Source: Candidatus Omnitrophota bacterium (GTDB taxonomy: Bacteria; Omnitrophota; Gorgyraeia; Gygaellales; Profunditerraquicolaceae). Taken from it: a DNA stretch of 13,059 bases. The notes under the pieces were generated by a model. The model worked only from the letters and a program-made list of their open reading frames with translations. It did not search any database and had not been told where the DNA came from. Positions within the stretch are counted from its first letter, which is position 1. Each line of letters begins with the position of its first letter. The stretch is taken from positions 1-13,059 of the forward strand of contig JAQUKF010000024.1 in NCBI GenBank assembly GCA_028719265.1, written 5' to 3'. Positions 1-6,944 of the stretch are shown piece after piece. The position numbers and the translations under genes are program-made.

Positions 1-552
1 GGATATATTGATCTGCTTAGCTCTATGCTGGAGACAGGACTGATCGATAAGGGCGGCAAAATCAGGGTTGAGGGCAAGCGTATACGCAGGACGGACACGG
101 GCGGTGAATTTGTAGTCTGCCCCCGCGAGGAATCCGCCAGTTTATCGGATATAGTGATTAGCGAAGCGGATATCGATAACCTGAAACGTTCAAAAGCAGC
201 CATTTATTCGGCCGCCTCGATATTGACTAAACATATGGGGGTATCTTTTCCCGAAGTTTCTAAAATATTTATTGCCGGCGGGTTTGGAATGAGCTTAAAT
301 ATTGAAAATGCGGTCAAGATCGGGCTGCTGCCGGACCTGCCGAGAGAAAGATTCTTTTTTGTCGGCAATAGCTCCCTGGCCGGAGCAAGACAGATGCTCT
401 TATCCGAACAAGCGATGGATATGGCAAATGTTATTGCCTCCAAGATGACTTATTTTGATCTATCGAGCGATCCGGCCTATATGGATGAATACAGCCAGGC
501 GTTATTTTTCCCGCATACGGACCTGAAAAAGTTTCCCAATGTTAAACTTTAG
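1..552 (+). CDS. acsV: Corrinoid-protein reductive activator (RACo/AcsV-like), 3' part only
   Basis: The reading frame is open from base 1, so the gene starts outside the window; 183 residues of the C-terminal part are visible. This is the ASKHA-type ATPase half of the DUF4445 family, which uses ATP to drive re-reduction of inactive Co(II) corrinoid in the corrinoid iron-sulfur protein. Supporting features are the opening GYIDLL, a GLIDKGGK segment, and the glycine-rich AGGFG near fragment residues 92-96, followed by an IENAVKIGLLPD segment typical of the family. The N-terminal 2Fe-2S domain must lie upstream and cannot be checked. An activator gene just before acsD matches known acetogen clusters (acsC-acsV-acsD-acsE), which supports an acs-specific activator over one serving methylamine or O-demethylase systems. 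The stop is 23 nt before acsD, so co-transcription is likely. Confidence 0.85.
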   Translation, partial: GYIDLLSSMLETGLIDKGGKIRVEGKRIRRTDTGGEFVVCPREESASLSDIVISEADIDNLKRSKAAIYSAASILTKHMGVSFPEVSKIFIAGGFGMSLNIENAVKIGLLPDLPRERFFFVGNSSLAGARQMLLSEQAMDMANVIASKMTYFDLSSDPAYMDEYSQALFFPHTDLKKFPNVKL

Positions 553-575
553 CGGGGGCAATCGATAGGGGGGAT

Positions 576-1532
576 ATGGAAATTAAACCGGTGATCGAAA
601 AATGGGATGGAATGATATCCGCCTTGACAATTGGGGCGGAGGCGAAAGATGGCGGCTCGCGCGCAAATACCGTGAAAATAGGCGGGGAGACCGGCCTGCC
701 GCTGCTGTTTAAAGAAGGCAATATCCCCAACCCGCCTGTCGTCGCGTACGAGATATGGGATATTCCTCCTCAAGACTGGCCTGAAGAGCTTACTGCTCCT
801 TACGGTAAAGCCTTGAATAATCCCTTTGAATGGGCGGATAAATGCGTAAATGAATTCAAGGCAAAATTGCTTTGCGTAAGGATGCAGGGCGGCCATCCCG
901 ATTGCGGGAATAAAGGCCCCAGGGAATGCGCAGAATTCATTTCTATTCTTTTGAGCAGAGTAAAGGTCCCGTTGATAATCATAGGAAGCGGCGATGATAC
1001 CAAGGATAACCAAATAATGCCTGCCTGTTCAGAGGCAGCCAGGAATGAGCGTTGTCTTATAGGAAGCGCCGTCCAGGATAATTACAAAACACTGGTTGCC
1101 AGCGCCCTGGCAGACGGACATAGCGTTATTGCCGAAAGCCCCATCGATATCAATATAGCCAAGCAGCTTAATATCTTAATCTCGGATATGGGCCTGGGGG
1201 TCGAGCGGGTAGTTATTAACCCTACTATCGGGGCGCTCGGTTACGGCCTGGAATACGCATATTCCATAATGGAAAGGGCGCGTCTTGCCGGGCTCTCGGG
1301 AGACAAAACCCTGGCTTCACCGTTCATCTGTTTCGTGGGACAGGAATCATGGAGAACGAAAGAAGCTAAGTCGGCGGGAGAACAGGGCATTATCTGGGAA
1401 ACTGTCACGGCCGCCAGCTTTATCCAGTCAGGGGCCGATCTTTTGGTATTGAGGCATCCGGCGGCGGCAAAGAAAATAAGCGATTATATAAACGAGCTTT
1501 TCGTGAATAAAGATACAGGCCAAAGGGGGTAA
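576..1532 (+). CDS. acsD: Corrinoid iron-sulfur protein small subunit (CODH/ACS delta subunit)
   Basis: 318 residues, close to the usual size of the AcsD/CdhD subunit. It is a TIM-barrel protein that pairs with AcsC to form the corrinoid iron-sulfur protein, the methyl carrier between methyltransferase AcsE and acetyl-CoA synthase. Family landmarks visible are the KIGGETGLP segment (about 34-42), the acidic loop IIIGSGDDTKDN (about 134-145), AESPIDINIAKQLN (about 186-199) and the long conserved block NPTIGALGYGLEYAYSIMER (about 215-234). The 4Fe-4S and cobamide-binding domains belong to AcsC, which is not in the window and probably lies upstream of the activator. The ATG at 576 has a G-rich stretch (567-573) very close upstream, so the ribosome-binding spacing is short. 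The stop lies 2 nt before acsE. Confidence 0.93.
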   Translation: MEIKPVIEKWDGMISALTIGAEAKDGGSRANTVKIGGETGLPLLFKEGNIPNPPVVAYEIWDIPPQDWPEELTAPYGKALNNPFEWADKCVNEFKAKLLCVRMQGGHPDCGNKGPRECAEFISILLSRVKVPLIIIGSGDDTKDNQIMPACSEAARNERCLIGSAVQDNYKTLVASALADGHSVIAESPIDINIAKQLNILISDMGLGVERVVINPTIGALGYGLEYAYSIMERARLAGLSGDKTLASPFICFVGQESWRTKEAKSAGEQGIIWETVTAASFIQSGADLLVLRHPAAAKKISDYINELFVNKDTGQRG

Positions 1533-1534
1533 AC

Positions 1535-2323
1535 ATGTTGGTAGTAGGGGAATTAATCAACGGTATGTATTCGAATATCGGCGCGGCGATCAGGGAACGC
1601 AACAAAGAGGCGGTGCAAAAATGCGCCCTGGAGCAAATTGCCTGCGGGGCGGAAGCCCTGGATGTCAATTGCGGGCCGGCATCGAGGCAGCCGTTGCTCG
1701 ATATGCCCTGGCTTGTGGAAACGATCCAAGAGGTAACCGATAAAACCCTCTGTTTGGATTCAAGCAAGCCGGCGGTGATAGAGGAAGGTCTAAAAGTCTC
1801 CAGGAACAAAACGATCATAAATTCAACTACCGCCGACGCAGATAAACTGGATATACTTGTACCGCTGGCAAATAAATATAAATCCAGGTTGATCGGCATC
1901 ACTATTAACGCAAAAGGCATCCCCCAAAATAAAGATCAGCGTCTGGAATTGGCGGTTTCCATCGTATCGGCCTGCCAGGAAAAGGGTTTTCCCGTTGAAA
2001 ACCTGTATTTGGACCCGATCGTCCTGCCGGTTAACGTAGCCCAGCCGCAGATGAGAGACATCCTGGAATCCATTTCGGAATTCAAAATAATTTCAGAACC
2101 AGGGGCCAAAACGATCATCGGGTTAAGCAACGTTTCCCAGGGGACCATCTTTCGCAGCCTGGTAAACAGAACTTTTTTAACCATGGCAGTTGCATATGGC
2201 CTGGATTCTGCTATACTTGATCCTAAAGATAAAGAGCTCATAGATACATTGATAACCGCAGAGCTGATATTAAACAAAAATATTTATTGCGATTCCTACC
2301 TGGAGGCCTACAGGAAGAAGTAA
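1535..2323 (+). CDS. acsE: Methyltetrahydrofolate:corrinoid iron-sulfur protein methyltransferase
   Basis: 262 residues, the same length as the Moorella thermoacetica enzyme. It moves the N5-methyl group of methyl-H4folate to Co(I) of the corrinoid iron-sulfur protein, the last step of the methyl branch of the Wood-Ljungdahl pathway. It has the pterin-binding TIM-barrel fold. The functional residues known from Moorella fall at identical positions: Asp75 (CLDSSKP), Asn96 (IINSTTAD), Asp160 (YLDPIVLPVN) and Asn199 (GLSNVSQG). A good Shine-Dalgarno (AAAGGGGG, 1522-1529) sits before the ATG. The gene follows acsD after 2 nt. This is the last gene of the acs cluster; a tRNA gene and a terminator follow. 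A general pterin-binding methyltransferase is the alternative, but context and residue match make AcsE far more likely. Confidence 0.95.
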   Translation: MLVVGELINGMYSNIGAAIRERNKEAVQKCALEQIACGAEALDVNCGPASRQPLLDMPWLVETIQEVTDKTLCLDSSKPAVIEEGLKVSRNKTIINSTTADADKLDILVPLANKYKSRLIGITINAKGIPQNKDQRLELAVSIVSACQEKGFPVENLYLDPIVLPVNVAQPQMRDILESISEFKIISEPGAKTIIGLSNVSQGTIFRSLVNRTFLTMAVAYGLDSAILDPKDKELIDTLITAELILNKNIYCDSYLEAYRKK

Positions 2324-2379
2324 GGGTTAAGGAGATTCAGGATCTTAAAAAGGCCTCCTGATAAAATCGATTTAAATTT

Positions 2380-2456
2380 GGCGGAGTAGCTCAGCCTGAT
2401 AGAGCACGCGGCTCATACCCGCTTGGTCGGTGGTTTAAATCCACTCTCCGCCACCA
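2380..2456 (+). tRNA. tRNA-Met (CAT anticodon), with encoded CCA
   Basis: A full cloverleaf can be drawn: acceptor GGCGGAG/CTCCGCC, D stem GCTC/GAGC, anticodon loop CTCATAC with CAT at 2414-2416, T stem GGTGG/CCACT, discriminator A at 2453 and encoded CCA at 2454-2456. G1-C72 pairs, so it lacks the mismatch of initiator tRNA, and the 10-13 stem is elongator-like. A CAT anticodon could also mark tRNA-Ile2, the TilS substrate; the TGGTC variable loop resembles that class, so Met is the best call but not certain. Oddities are a C27/U43 mismatch at the base of the anticodon stem, A in place of G19 (2399) and T in place of C56 (2436). A weak -10-like TAAAAT lies at 2362-2367 with no good -35, so it may be co-transcribed with acsE. 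Confidence 0.9.
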
Positions 2457-2556
2457 GATGTAAGAGAGGCAGTCCTGCGAAGCGAAAGTTAAAGCAGGGC
2501 CACTCTCCGCCACCAGACAAAAGAGAGGCAGTCCTGCGAAGCGAAAGTTAAAGCAG
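2441..2556 (+). repeat. 59-bp tandem repeat copying the 3' end of tRNA-Met
   Basis: Two copies (2441-2497 and 2500-2556, offset 59 bp) match at all but three adjacent positions (2459-2461 against 2518-2520). Each begins with the last part of the tRNA (3' strand of the T stem, acceptor 3' strand, discriminator, CCA, then GA). A 36-nt tail follows that contains CTGC...GCAG and the motif AGCGAAAGT (2481-2489 and 2540-2548). In copy 1 the tRNA part belongs to the tRNA gene itself; copy 2 is a free fragment. The second tail can also be closed by AGAGAG (2522-2527) with CTCTCT (2560-2565). No protein is encoded here. Confidence 0.9.
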
Positions 2557-2576
2557 TTTCTCTCTGTGTCACTAAT

Positions 2577-2612
2577 AAAAAAGCAATCCTGTATCTGCAG
2601 GATTGCTTTTTT
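2577..2612. terminator. Bidirectional intrinsic terminator
   Basis: A perfect 15-bp inverted repeat (2577-2591 with 2598-2612) around a 6-nt loop. The core is GCAATCCTG/CAGGATTGC, flanked by an A run on the left and a T run on the right, so it reads as a terminator on both strands. It lies between the acs/tRNA-Met unit on the + strand and the flippase gene on the - strand, which ends at 2635, and fits both. Confidence 0.93.
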
Positions 2613-2634
2613 ATGTGGCAAGACCGACACTTCG

Positions 2635-3909
2635 CTATTTTCCGGAGAATCTTTTGGCAAGCCTTTCAACGGTCAAGGATGTAAAAATAAACACTCCCGC
2701 TTCGATCAATACGGTAGCAAATGCGGCTCCTATATAAGAAAACTGATAAATCAATATGAATATGAGCGGCAGTCCGATGAGCGCAGCGCCTATATGGATT
2801 TTTGCGTAAAGGTCCTGCTTGCCGCAAACAAGCAGGAATTGGACCTTGAAGTTGTTGGCGCCCACGAAGAAGACCGCGGCAAGTAGAAGCCTTAAAGTAA
2901 CTATTACTTCTTTGTAGGCAACCCCGCATACCAGCTGGATGATCCAGGGAGCAAGGATATAGGCAATCGGCAGGCTGATTACAAAACCCAGAGTAATGCC
3001 GTCCTGTATGCGGTACATTATGGCCACCGCCCTTTGTTTATTTCTCGCAAAGACATTGCTGATGCGGGGAAAGACGGCCCGGGTAAAGGAATCCATGGGA
3101 AAGGTTTGGATATAACTGGCTATTTTCTCGGCCAGTGAGTAATAACCGGTGATCACGTTGTTGGTTAAAAGCCCCATGGCAAAAACGCGGCTGGTTGTAT
3201 AGGCGTTAATGGAGAGTATGGATATAAAAATATCCCAGCCTGTCCTGATCTCCTGTTTTATAGTCGCATATTTTTGCAAGATGAACCTCACCTGGAATTT
3301 CCTGAAAACTATATAAAGCCCGAGCAGTCCGCCGACTATCGATTGAAGGGAGTTCATGACAGGTATAAGCAGGAAATCCTGCGGTCCTTTAACAAAGATA
3401 AAAAGACAGAGCGCATAGATCAGGCCTCCGGCGACATTAACTAACGATATATAGTTCATCTTTTCTTTGCCCTGGAAGAACCAAACGGGAAACAAGGTGT
3501 TGCCGATAACCGATCCGAAACTCAGGATATAAACCAGCCAGTCGCCTTTGAATTTAGGAACAAAATAGACGATCGCCCCAAGCATCAGGAAGCTAAGGCC
3601 AGCAAGGATAAATTTGACCGTCATTACGGAAGAGAATACTTCGCTGACCCTCTGTTTATGCTCGCCGATAAGCGAGATCGTCTTTGTCGCAGACAAGCTG
3701 AATCCGTAATCCGTCAGGATCATGAAATACTGCACAAAACTCATGGCGAAGGCGATCAAGCCGAATTTTTCGATCCCGATAACCCGTATAAGATAAGGCA
3801 GGATGATAAGCGGCAGGATATAGCTGATAGTCTGGAGGGTGGTCAGCGAAATAAAATTACCCAGCACGATCTTACGTTCTTTGTGGGTCACGATCCTCTT
3901 GCGCTTCAT
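2635..3909 (-). CDS. Oligosaccharide flippase (Wzx/RfbX type, MATE-like superfamily)
   Basis: 424 residues, almost wholly hydrophobic, with roughly twelve membrane segments. The N-terminal stretch NFISLTTLQTISYILPLIIL and the following PYLIRVIGIEKFGLIAFA are typical of Wzx flippases, which move lipid-linked sugar repeat units across the inner membrane for O-antigen or exopolysaccharide. Further family-like parts are LTDYGFSLSATK (about 66-77) and FPVWFFQGKEKM (about 141-152). No glycosyltransferase, polymerase or ligase gene lies next to it, so it is an orphan and its sugar substrate cannot be told. It is transcribed away from tilS and ends at the shared terminator. The annotated ATG (3909) has no Shine-Dalgarno; GTG codon 7 is preceded by AAGAGG and is an alternative start. 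Confidence 0.9.
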   Translation of the reverse strand: MKRKRIVTHKERKIVLGNFISLTTLQTISYILPLIILPYLIRVIGIEKFGLIAFAMSFVQYFMILTDYGFSLSATKTISLIGEHKQRVSEVFSSVMTVKFILAGLSFLMLGAIVYFVPKFKGDWLVYILSFGSVIGNTLFPVWFFQGKEKMNYISLVNVAGGLIYALCLFIFVKGPQDFLLIPVMNSLQSIVGGLLGLYIVFRKFQVRFILQKYATIKQEIRTGWDIFISILSINAYTTSRVFAMGLLTNNVITGYYSLAEKIASYIQTFPMDSFTRAVFPRISNVFARNKQRAVAIMYRIQDGITLGFVISLPIAYILAPWIIQLVCGVAYKEVIVTLRLLLAAVFFVGANNFKVQFLLVCGKQDLYAKIHIGAALIGLPLIFILIYQFSYIGAAFATVLIEAGVFIFTSLTVERLAKRFSGK

Positions 3910-3915
3910 GGCATT

Positions 3916-3944
3916 AATTTACACTGCCGGCGTCCCAAAGTCAA
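3916..3944 (-). promoter_or_regulatory. Predicted sigma70-type promoter for the flippase
   Basis: On the - strand TTGACT (3944-3939) is followed after 17 nt by TAAATT (3921-3916). Spacing from the -10 puts the first transcribed base at about 3909, which is the A of the flippase ATG, so the mRNA would have little or no leader. The match to -35 is 5/6 and to -10 is 4/6. Confidence 0.55.
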
Positions 3945-3990
3945 CTTAAATGAAGACATGCCCGGCTATGACCCCTGATCCCGTCTTTAC

Positions 3991-4019
3991 TTTAAATTTA
4001 ACGGTAATTGTGATAAGAT
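3991..4019 (+). promoter_or_regulatory. Weak predicted promoter for tilS
   Basis: TTTAAA (3991-3996), a 17-nt spacer, then TAAGAT (4014-4019), each 4/6 to consensus. The expected start point is at about 4026, the A of the tilS ATG. There is no Shine-Dalgarno before that ATG. The hexamer matches are weak and the region is AT-rich, so this may be chance. Confidence 0.3.
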
Positions 4020-4025
4020 ACTTTT

Positions 4026-4985
4026 ATGCAAAAGGTAAAAGAAACTATAAGAAAATACAGGCTGCTTCGAAAAGGCGATAAAATCCTGGTTTGCGTATCA
4101 GGCGGACCGGATTCACTGGCCTTGCTTATAGAACTTTACCGGTTAATTCCTGCTCTGGATCTGGATCTGCATATTGCCCATGTGGACCACGGGCTGCGCA
4201 AAGGCTCCCTATCCGACGCTCTGTTCGTCAAGGAATTAGGCGGAAGGCTTGATTTGCCGGTAAGCTCAATAAGACTGGATTCTCTCTTGAAAAAGAAAAA
4301 AGGATCGCTTGAGGAGATCTGCAGGCAGGCAAGGCAGGATTTCTTCATCAGCCTTGCAAAAAAGATCAAGGCAGATAAGATCGCGGTAGGCCATAATATC
4401 GATGACCAGGCAGAAACCGTGCTTATGCGCATCTTGAGGGGGACCGGATTATCCGGCCTATCCGGGATCTCCGTAAAACGCAAAATACGCGGGATAACCT
4501 TTATCCGTCCGCTGCTGGAGACCAGCCGGAAACAGATCGAGCGTTTCTTAAAACGCGAGAGGATAAAACCGCGCATCGACCCGACGAACAGGAAAGACAT
4601 CTTTTTCCGTAACAAGATACGCAATAGGCTTATCCCCCTGCTTAAAAAGGAATACAGCCGGAACATCACAGGGCTTCTTTCGGGGCTGGCGGAAAACATT
4701 TCTTATGATTACGAATACCTTGACCGGGCTTCGGAAAGGGCGCTTAAGGGAAACAGTTTGCGCCTTGATTTAAAAAAGCTATCAAGGCTGCATAAGGCTA
4801 TCCTTAGACTTAGGCTCCGGCGTTCCATATCGTATATCCAGGGGGACACCCGCAGGATAAGCCTTCAGCATATCAGGGAATTGGAGGATCTCTTGGATAA
4901 CCGTCCAGCCGGTTCGATCGTTGATCTGCCTAATGGTATTTCAGCGCAAAAAACTCGTACCGCCTTGAGGTTCTACAAGCGCTAA
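4026..4985 (+). CDS. tilS: tRNA(Ile)-lysidine synthetase
   Basis: 319 residues, the short form of the family. The enzyme uses ATP and lysine to convert C34 of tRNA-Ile2 (anticodon CAU) to lysidine, so that it reads AUA and is charged with Ile rather than Met. The N-type ATP-pyrophosphatase loop SGGPDS is at residues 25-30. Other landmarks are HVDHGLR (52-58), GHNIDDQAETVLMRILRG (122-139) with GLSGLSG after it, and the DPTN...RNKIRN..LIP block (185-204). The helical part after about residue 210 is present, but the separate C-terminal domain of the long E. coli form is missing, as in other short TilS proteins. Its neighbour downstream is ftsH, a pairing seen in many bacteria. A promoter before ftsH suggests partial independence. 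Confidence 0.95.
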   Translation: MQKVKETIRKYRLLRKGDKILVCVSGGPDSLALLIELYRLIPALDLDLHIAHVDHGLRKGSLSDALFVKELGGRLDLPVSSIRLDSLLKKKKGSLEEICRQARQDFFISLAKKIKADKIAVGHNIDDQAETVLMRILRGTGLSGLSGISVKRKIRGITFIRPLLETSRKQIERFLKRERIKPRIDPTNRKDIFFRNKIRNRLIPLLKKEYSRNITGLLSGLAENISYDYEYLDRASERALKGNSLRLDLKKLSRLHKAILRLRLRRSISYIQGDTRRISLQHIRELEDLLDNRPAGSIVDLPNGISAQKTRTALRFYKR

Positions 4986-4998
4986 ATCCATAAAATAC

Positions 4999-5026
4999 TT
5001 GATTTTACATCTTTCTGGTATATAAT
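4999..5026 (+). promoter_or_regulatory. Sigma70-type promoter for the ftsH operon
   Basis: TTGATT (4999-5004), 16-nt spacer, then a perfect TATAAT (5021-5026). The predicted start is at about 5033, giving a leader near 46 nt. A Shine-Dalgarno GGAG (5068-5071) lies 7 nt before the ftsH ATG at 5079. This is the best-looking promoter in the window. Confidence 0.7.
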
Positions 5027-5078
5027 AAAGGTCTAAAATATTTTTAAGAACAAACACTTTCAATGATGGAGAATTTAA

Positions 5079-6935
5079 ATGCCTGCTCAAAATAAACCAA
5101 AAACAAATAGAAATAACATATTCAAGCGTTCACCGCTCGGCTGGCTGCTGATAATTTTTCTTTTTATCATGCTCGTAAACAGCATTAATAATATCCCGAT
5201 GAACGGCATACCCAAAGAGATCAGCTATAGCCAGTTTTTCCGCACCGTAAGGGACAACCCCGGAAGCATCAAGCAGGTCACCAAGACCGAGACTATCCTC
5301 CAGGGTGAATTCATGGACAATTCGAAATTTTTCGTGAATCTTGCGGAAAACGATCCCGATATGCTTTCCCTGATGCGTCAAAACCTGAAGAACTTCGAAG
5401 TGAAGCCCGCGCGCACATTCTGGGTTTCTTTATTGTTCAACCTTGGGCCTATACTTCTGCTTATCTTTTTCTGGTGGATGATGGCCGCCCGCGGGGAGCA
5501 GTTGGGCAGCCGGATCATGAGTTTCGGAAAGGTCAAATCAAAAATACAGAGCGATAATGAAAAGGCTACTTTTAATGATGTCGCGGGGGTGGATGAAGCC
5601 AAGGAAGAATTGAAAGAGGTGATCGAATTCCTGAAAGACCCCAAGAAATTCCAAAGACTGGGAGGCAAAATCCCTAAAGGAGTGCTCCTGGTCGGCCCCC
5701 CTGGATGCGGAAAGACGCTTATTGCCCGGGCGGTAGCAGGTGAAGCCGGCGTGCCTTTCTTCAGTATTTCGGGATCGGATTTTGTGGAGATGTTCGTAGG
5801 TGTAGGCGCCAGCAGGGTAAGAGATCTTTTTGACCAGGGGCGCAAAGCCGGTAAAATCGAAGGCAAGGGGGCGATAATATTTATCGATGAAATAGACGCT
5901 GTAGGAAGGCTGCGTTTTTCGGGAATAGGAGGGGGGAATGACGAACGCGAACAGACCTTAAACCAGCTTCTTGTGGAAATGGACGGATTTGACGCCCAGC
6001 AGGGATTGATACTTATAGCCGCCACTAACCGTCCCGATACGCTTGATCCGGCGCTACTTCGTCCGGGAAGATTTGACCGTACCATCATCGTAAACCTCCC
6101 GGATATTAACGGCCGGGAAGAGATCCTTAAGGTGCATACGCGAAAAATCAAACTGGCCCCTTCGGTGGATCTTAAATCCGTAGCCAGTCAGACCCCCGGT
6201 TTCTCCGGAGCCGACCTGGCCAACCTTTGCAATGAAGCAGCGCTTATGGCTGCGCGCAGCAATAAAGAAGCGGTCGAAGAAATTGACCTGGATAAATCCG
6301 TAGAGAGGGTGCTTATGGGGCCGGAGAAAAAAAGCCATATCATCTCTAAAAAAGAAAAGGAGATAACCGCCCTGCACGAGTCAGGGCACGCCTTGCTTTC
6401 CCTGCTTTTGCCGGAGGTAAACCCGCTTAAAAAGGTTTCCATTATTCCCCGGGGGCTGGCTGGAGGATACACATTCACTCCGCCCATGGAGGACAGACAC
6501 TATTGGACAAAAAGGGACCTGCTTGCCGAAATTACCATGATGTTGGGAGGAAGGGCATCGGAAGCGATCAATCTCAATGAGGTAACCACCGGGGCGCAGA
6601 ATGACCTGGAAGTAGCTACGGCTATGGCCAGGAGAATGGTCACTCAGTTCGGCATGTCCGAGAAGCTGGGGAATATGACCCTGGGAAAAAGAGAAGGATT
6701 GGTGTTTTTGGGCAGAGACATAATGGAGGAAAGGAATTACAGCGAGCAAACCGCCAGGCTTATCGATGAGGAGGTAAAGAAGATCACCGATGAGGCTTAT
6801 GATAAGGCCACGAACCTTCTTAAGGACAATAAGGATAAACTCAAACTCCTTGCGGACACCCTGTTGGAAAAAGAGGTATTGAGCGGGGAAGAGGTAAAGA
6901 GAATACTGGAAATAGAAAAAAAAGATCTGGCTTAA
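5079..6935 (+). CDS. ftsH: ATP-dependent zinc metalloprotease FtsH
   Basis: 618 residues, the normal length. It is a membrane-anchored hexameric AAA+ protease that extracts and degrades damaged membrane proteins and regulators. Order along the protein: a short cytoplasmic N-terminus, membrane segment 1 (about 19-38), periplasmic domain (about 40-112), membrane segment 2 (about 114-137), the AAA+ module, then the M41 peptidase. Walker A GPPGCGKT is at 206-213, the pore loop FVEMFVGVGA at 235-244, Walker B ends at Asp270-Glu271, and the second region of homology with arginine fingers is about 316-334. The zinc motif HESGH is at 433-437, with Ser where many members have Ala. The third zinc ligand should be Asp509 in TTGAQNDLE. 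It heads the operon; folP starts 9 nt after its stop. Confidence 0.98.
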   Translation: MPAQNKPKTNRNNIFKRSPLGWLLIIFLFIMLVNSINNIPMNGIPKEISYSQFFRTVRDNPGSIKQVTKTETILQGEFMDNSKFFVNLAENDPDMLSLMRQNLKNFEVKPARTFWVSLLFNLGPILLLIFFWWMMAARGEQLGSRIMSFGKVKSKIQSDNEKATFNDVAGVDEAKEELKEVIEFLKDPKKFQRLGGKIPKGVLLVGPPGCGKTLIARAVAGEAGVPFFSISGSDFVEMFVGVGASRVRDLFDQGRKAGKIEGKGAIIFIDEIDAVGRLRFSGIGGGNDEREQTLNQLLVEMDGFDAQQGLILIAATNRPDTLDPALLRPGRFDRTIIVNLPDINGREEILKVHTRKIKLAPSVDLKSVASQTPGFSGADLANLCNEAALMAARSNKEAVEEIDLDKSVERVLMGPEKKSHIISKKEKEITALHESGHALLSLLLPEVNPLKKVSIIPRGLAGGYTFTPPMEDRHYWTKRDLLAEITMMLGGRASEAINLNEVTTGAQNDLEVATAMARRMVTQFGMSEKLGNMTLGKREGLVFLGRDIMEERNYSEQTARLIDEEVKKITDEAYDKATNLLKDNKDKLKLLADTLLEKEVLSGEEVKRILEIEKKDLA

Positions 6936-6944
6936 AAGAAGTTT

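Noticed and set aside
2324..2379. Promoter for tRNA-Met
   Set aside because: A -10-like TAAAAT (2362-2367) exists, but no acceptable -35 is found at normal spacing, so it is not listed as a feature.
2391..2669. Minus-strand reading frame with WWRRVDLNHRPSGYEPRALSG-like protein
   Set aside because: This is the well-known false protein produced by translating a tRNA gene and its tail on the opposite strand; it overlaps tRNA-Met and the terminator.
2566..2886. Plus-strand open frame of 106 codons over the terminator and flippase end
   Set aside because: It begins inside the terminator, has no family features and is antisense to a clear flippase gene.
4026..4985. Truncated tilS because the C-terminal domain is missing
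   Set aside because: Short TilS proteins of about 310-330 residues are a normal type and all catalytic motifs are present.
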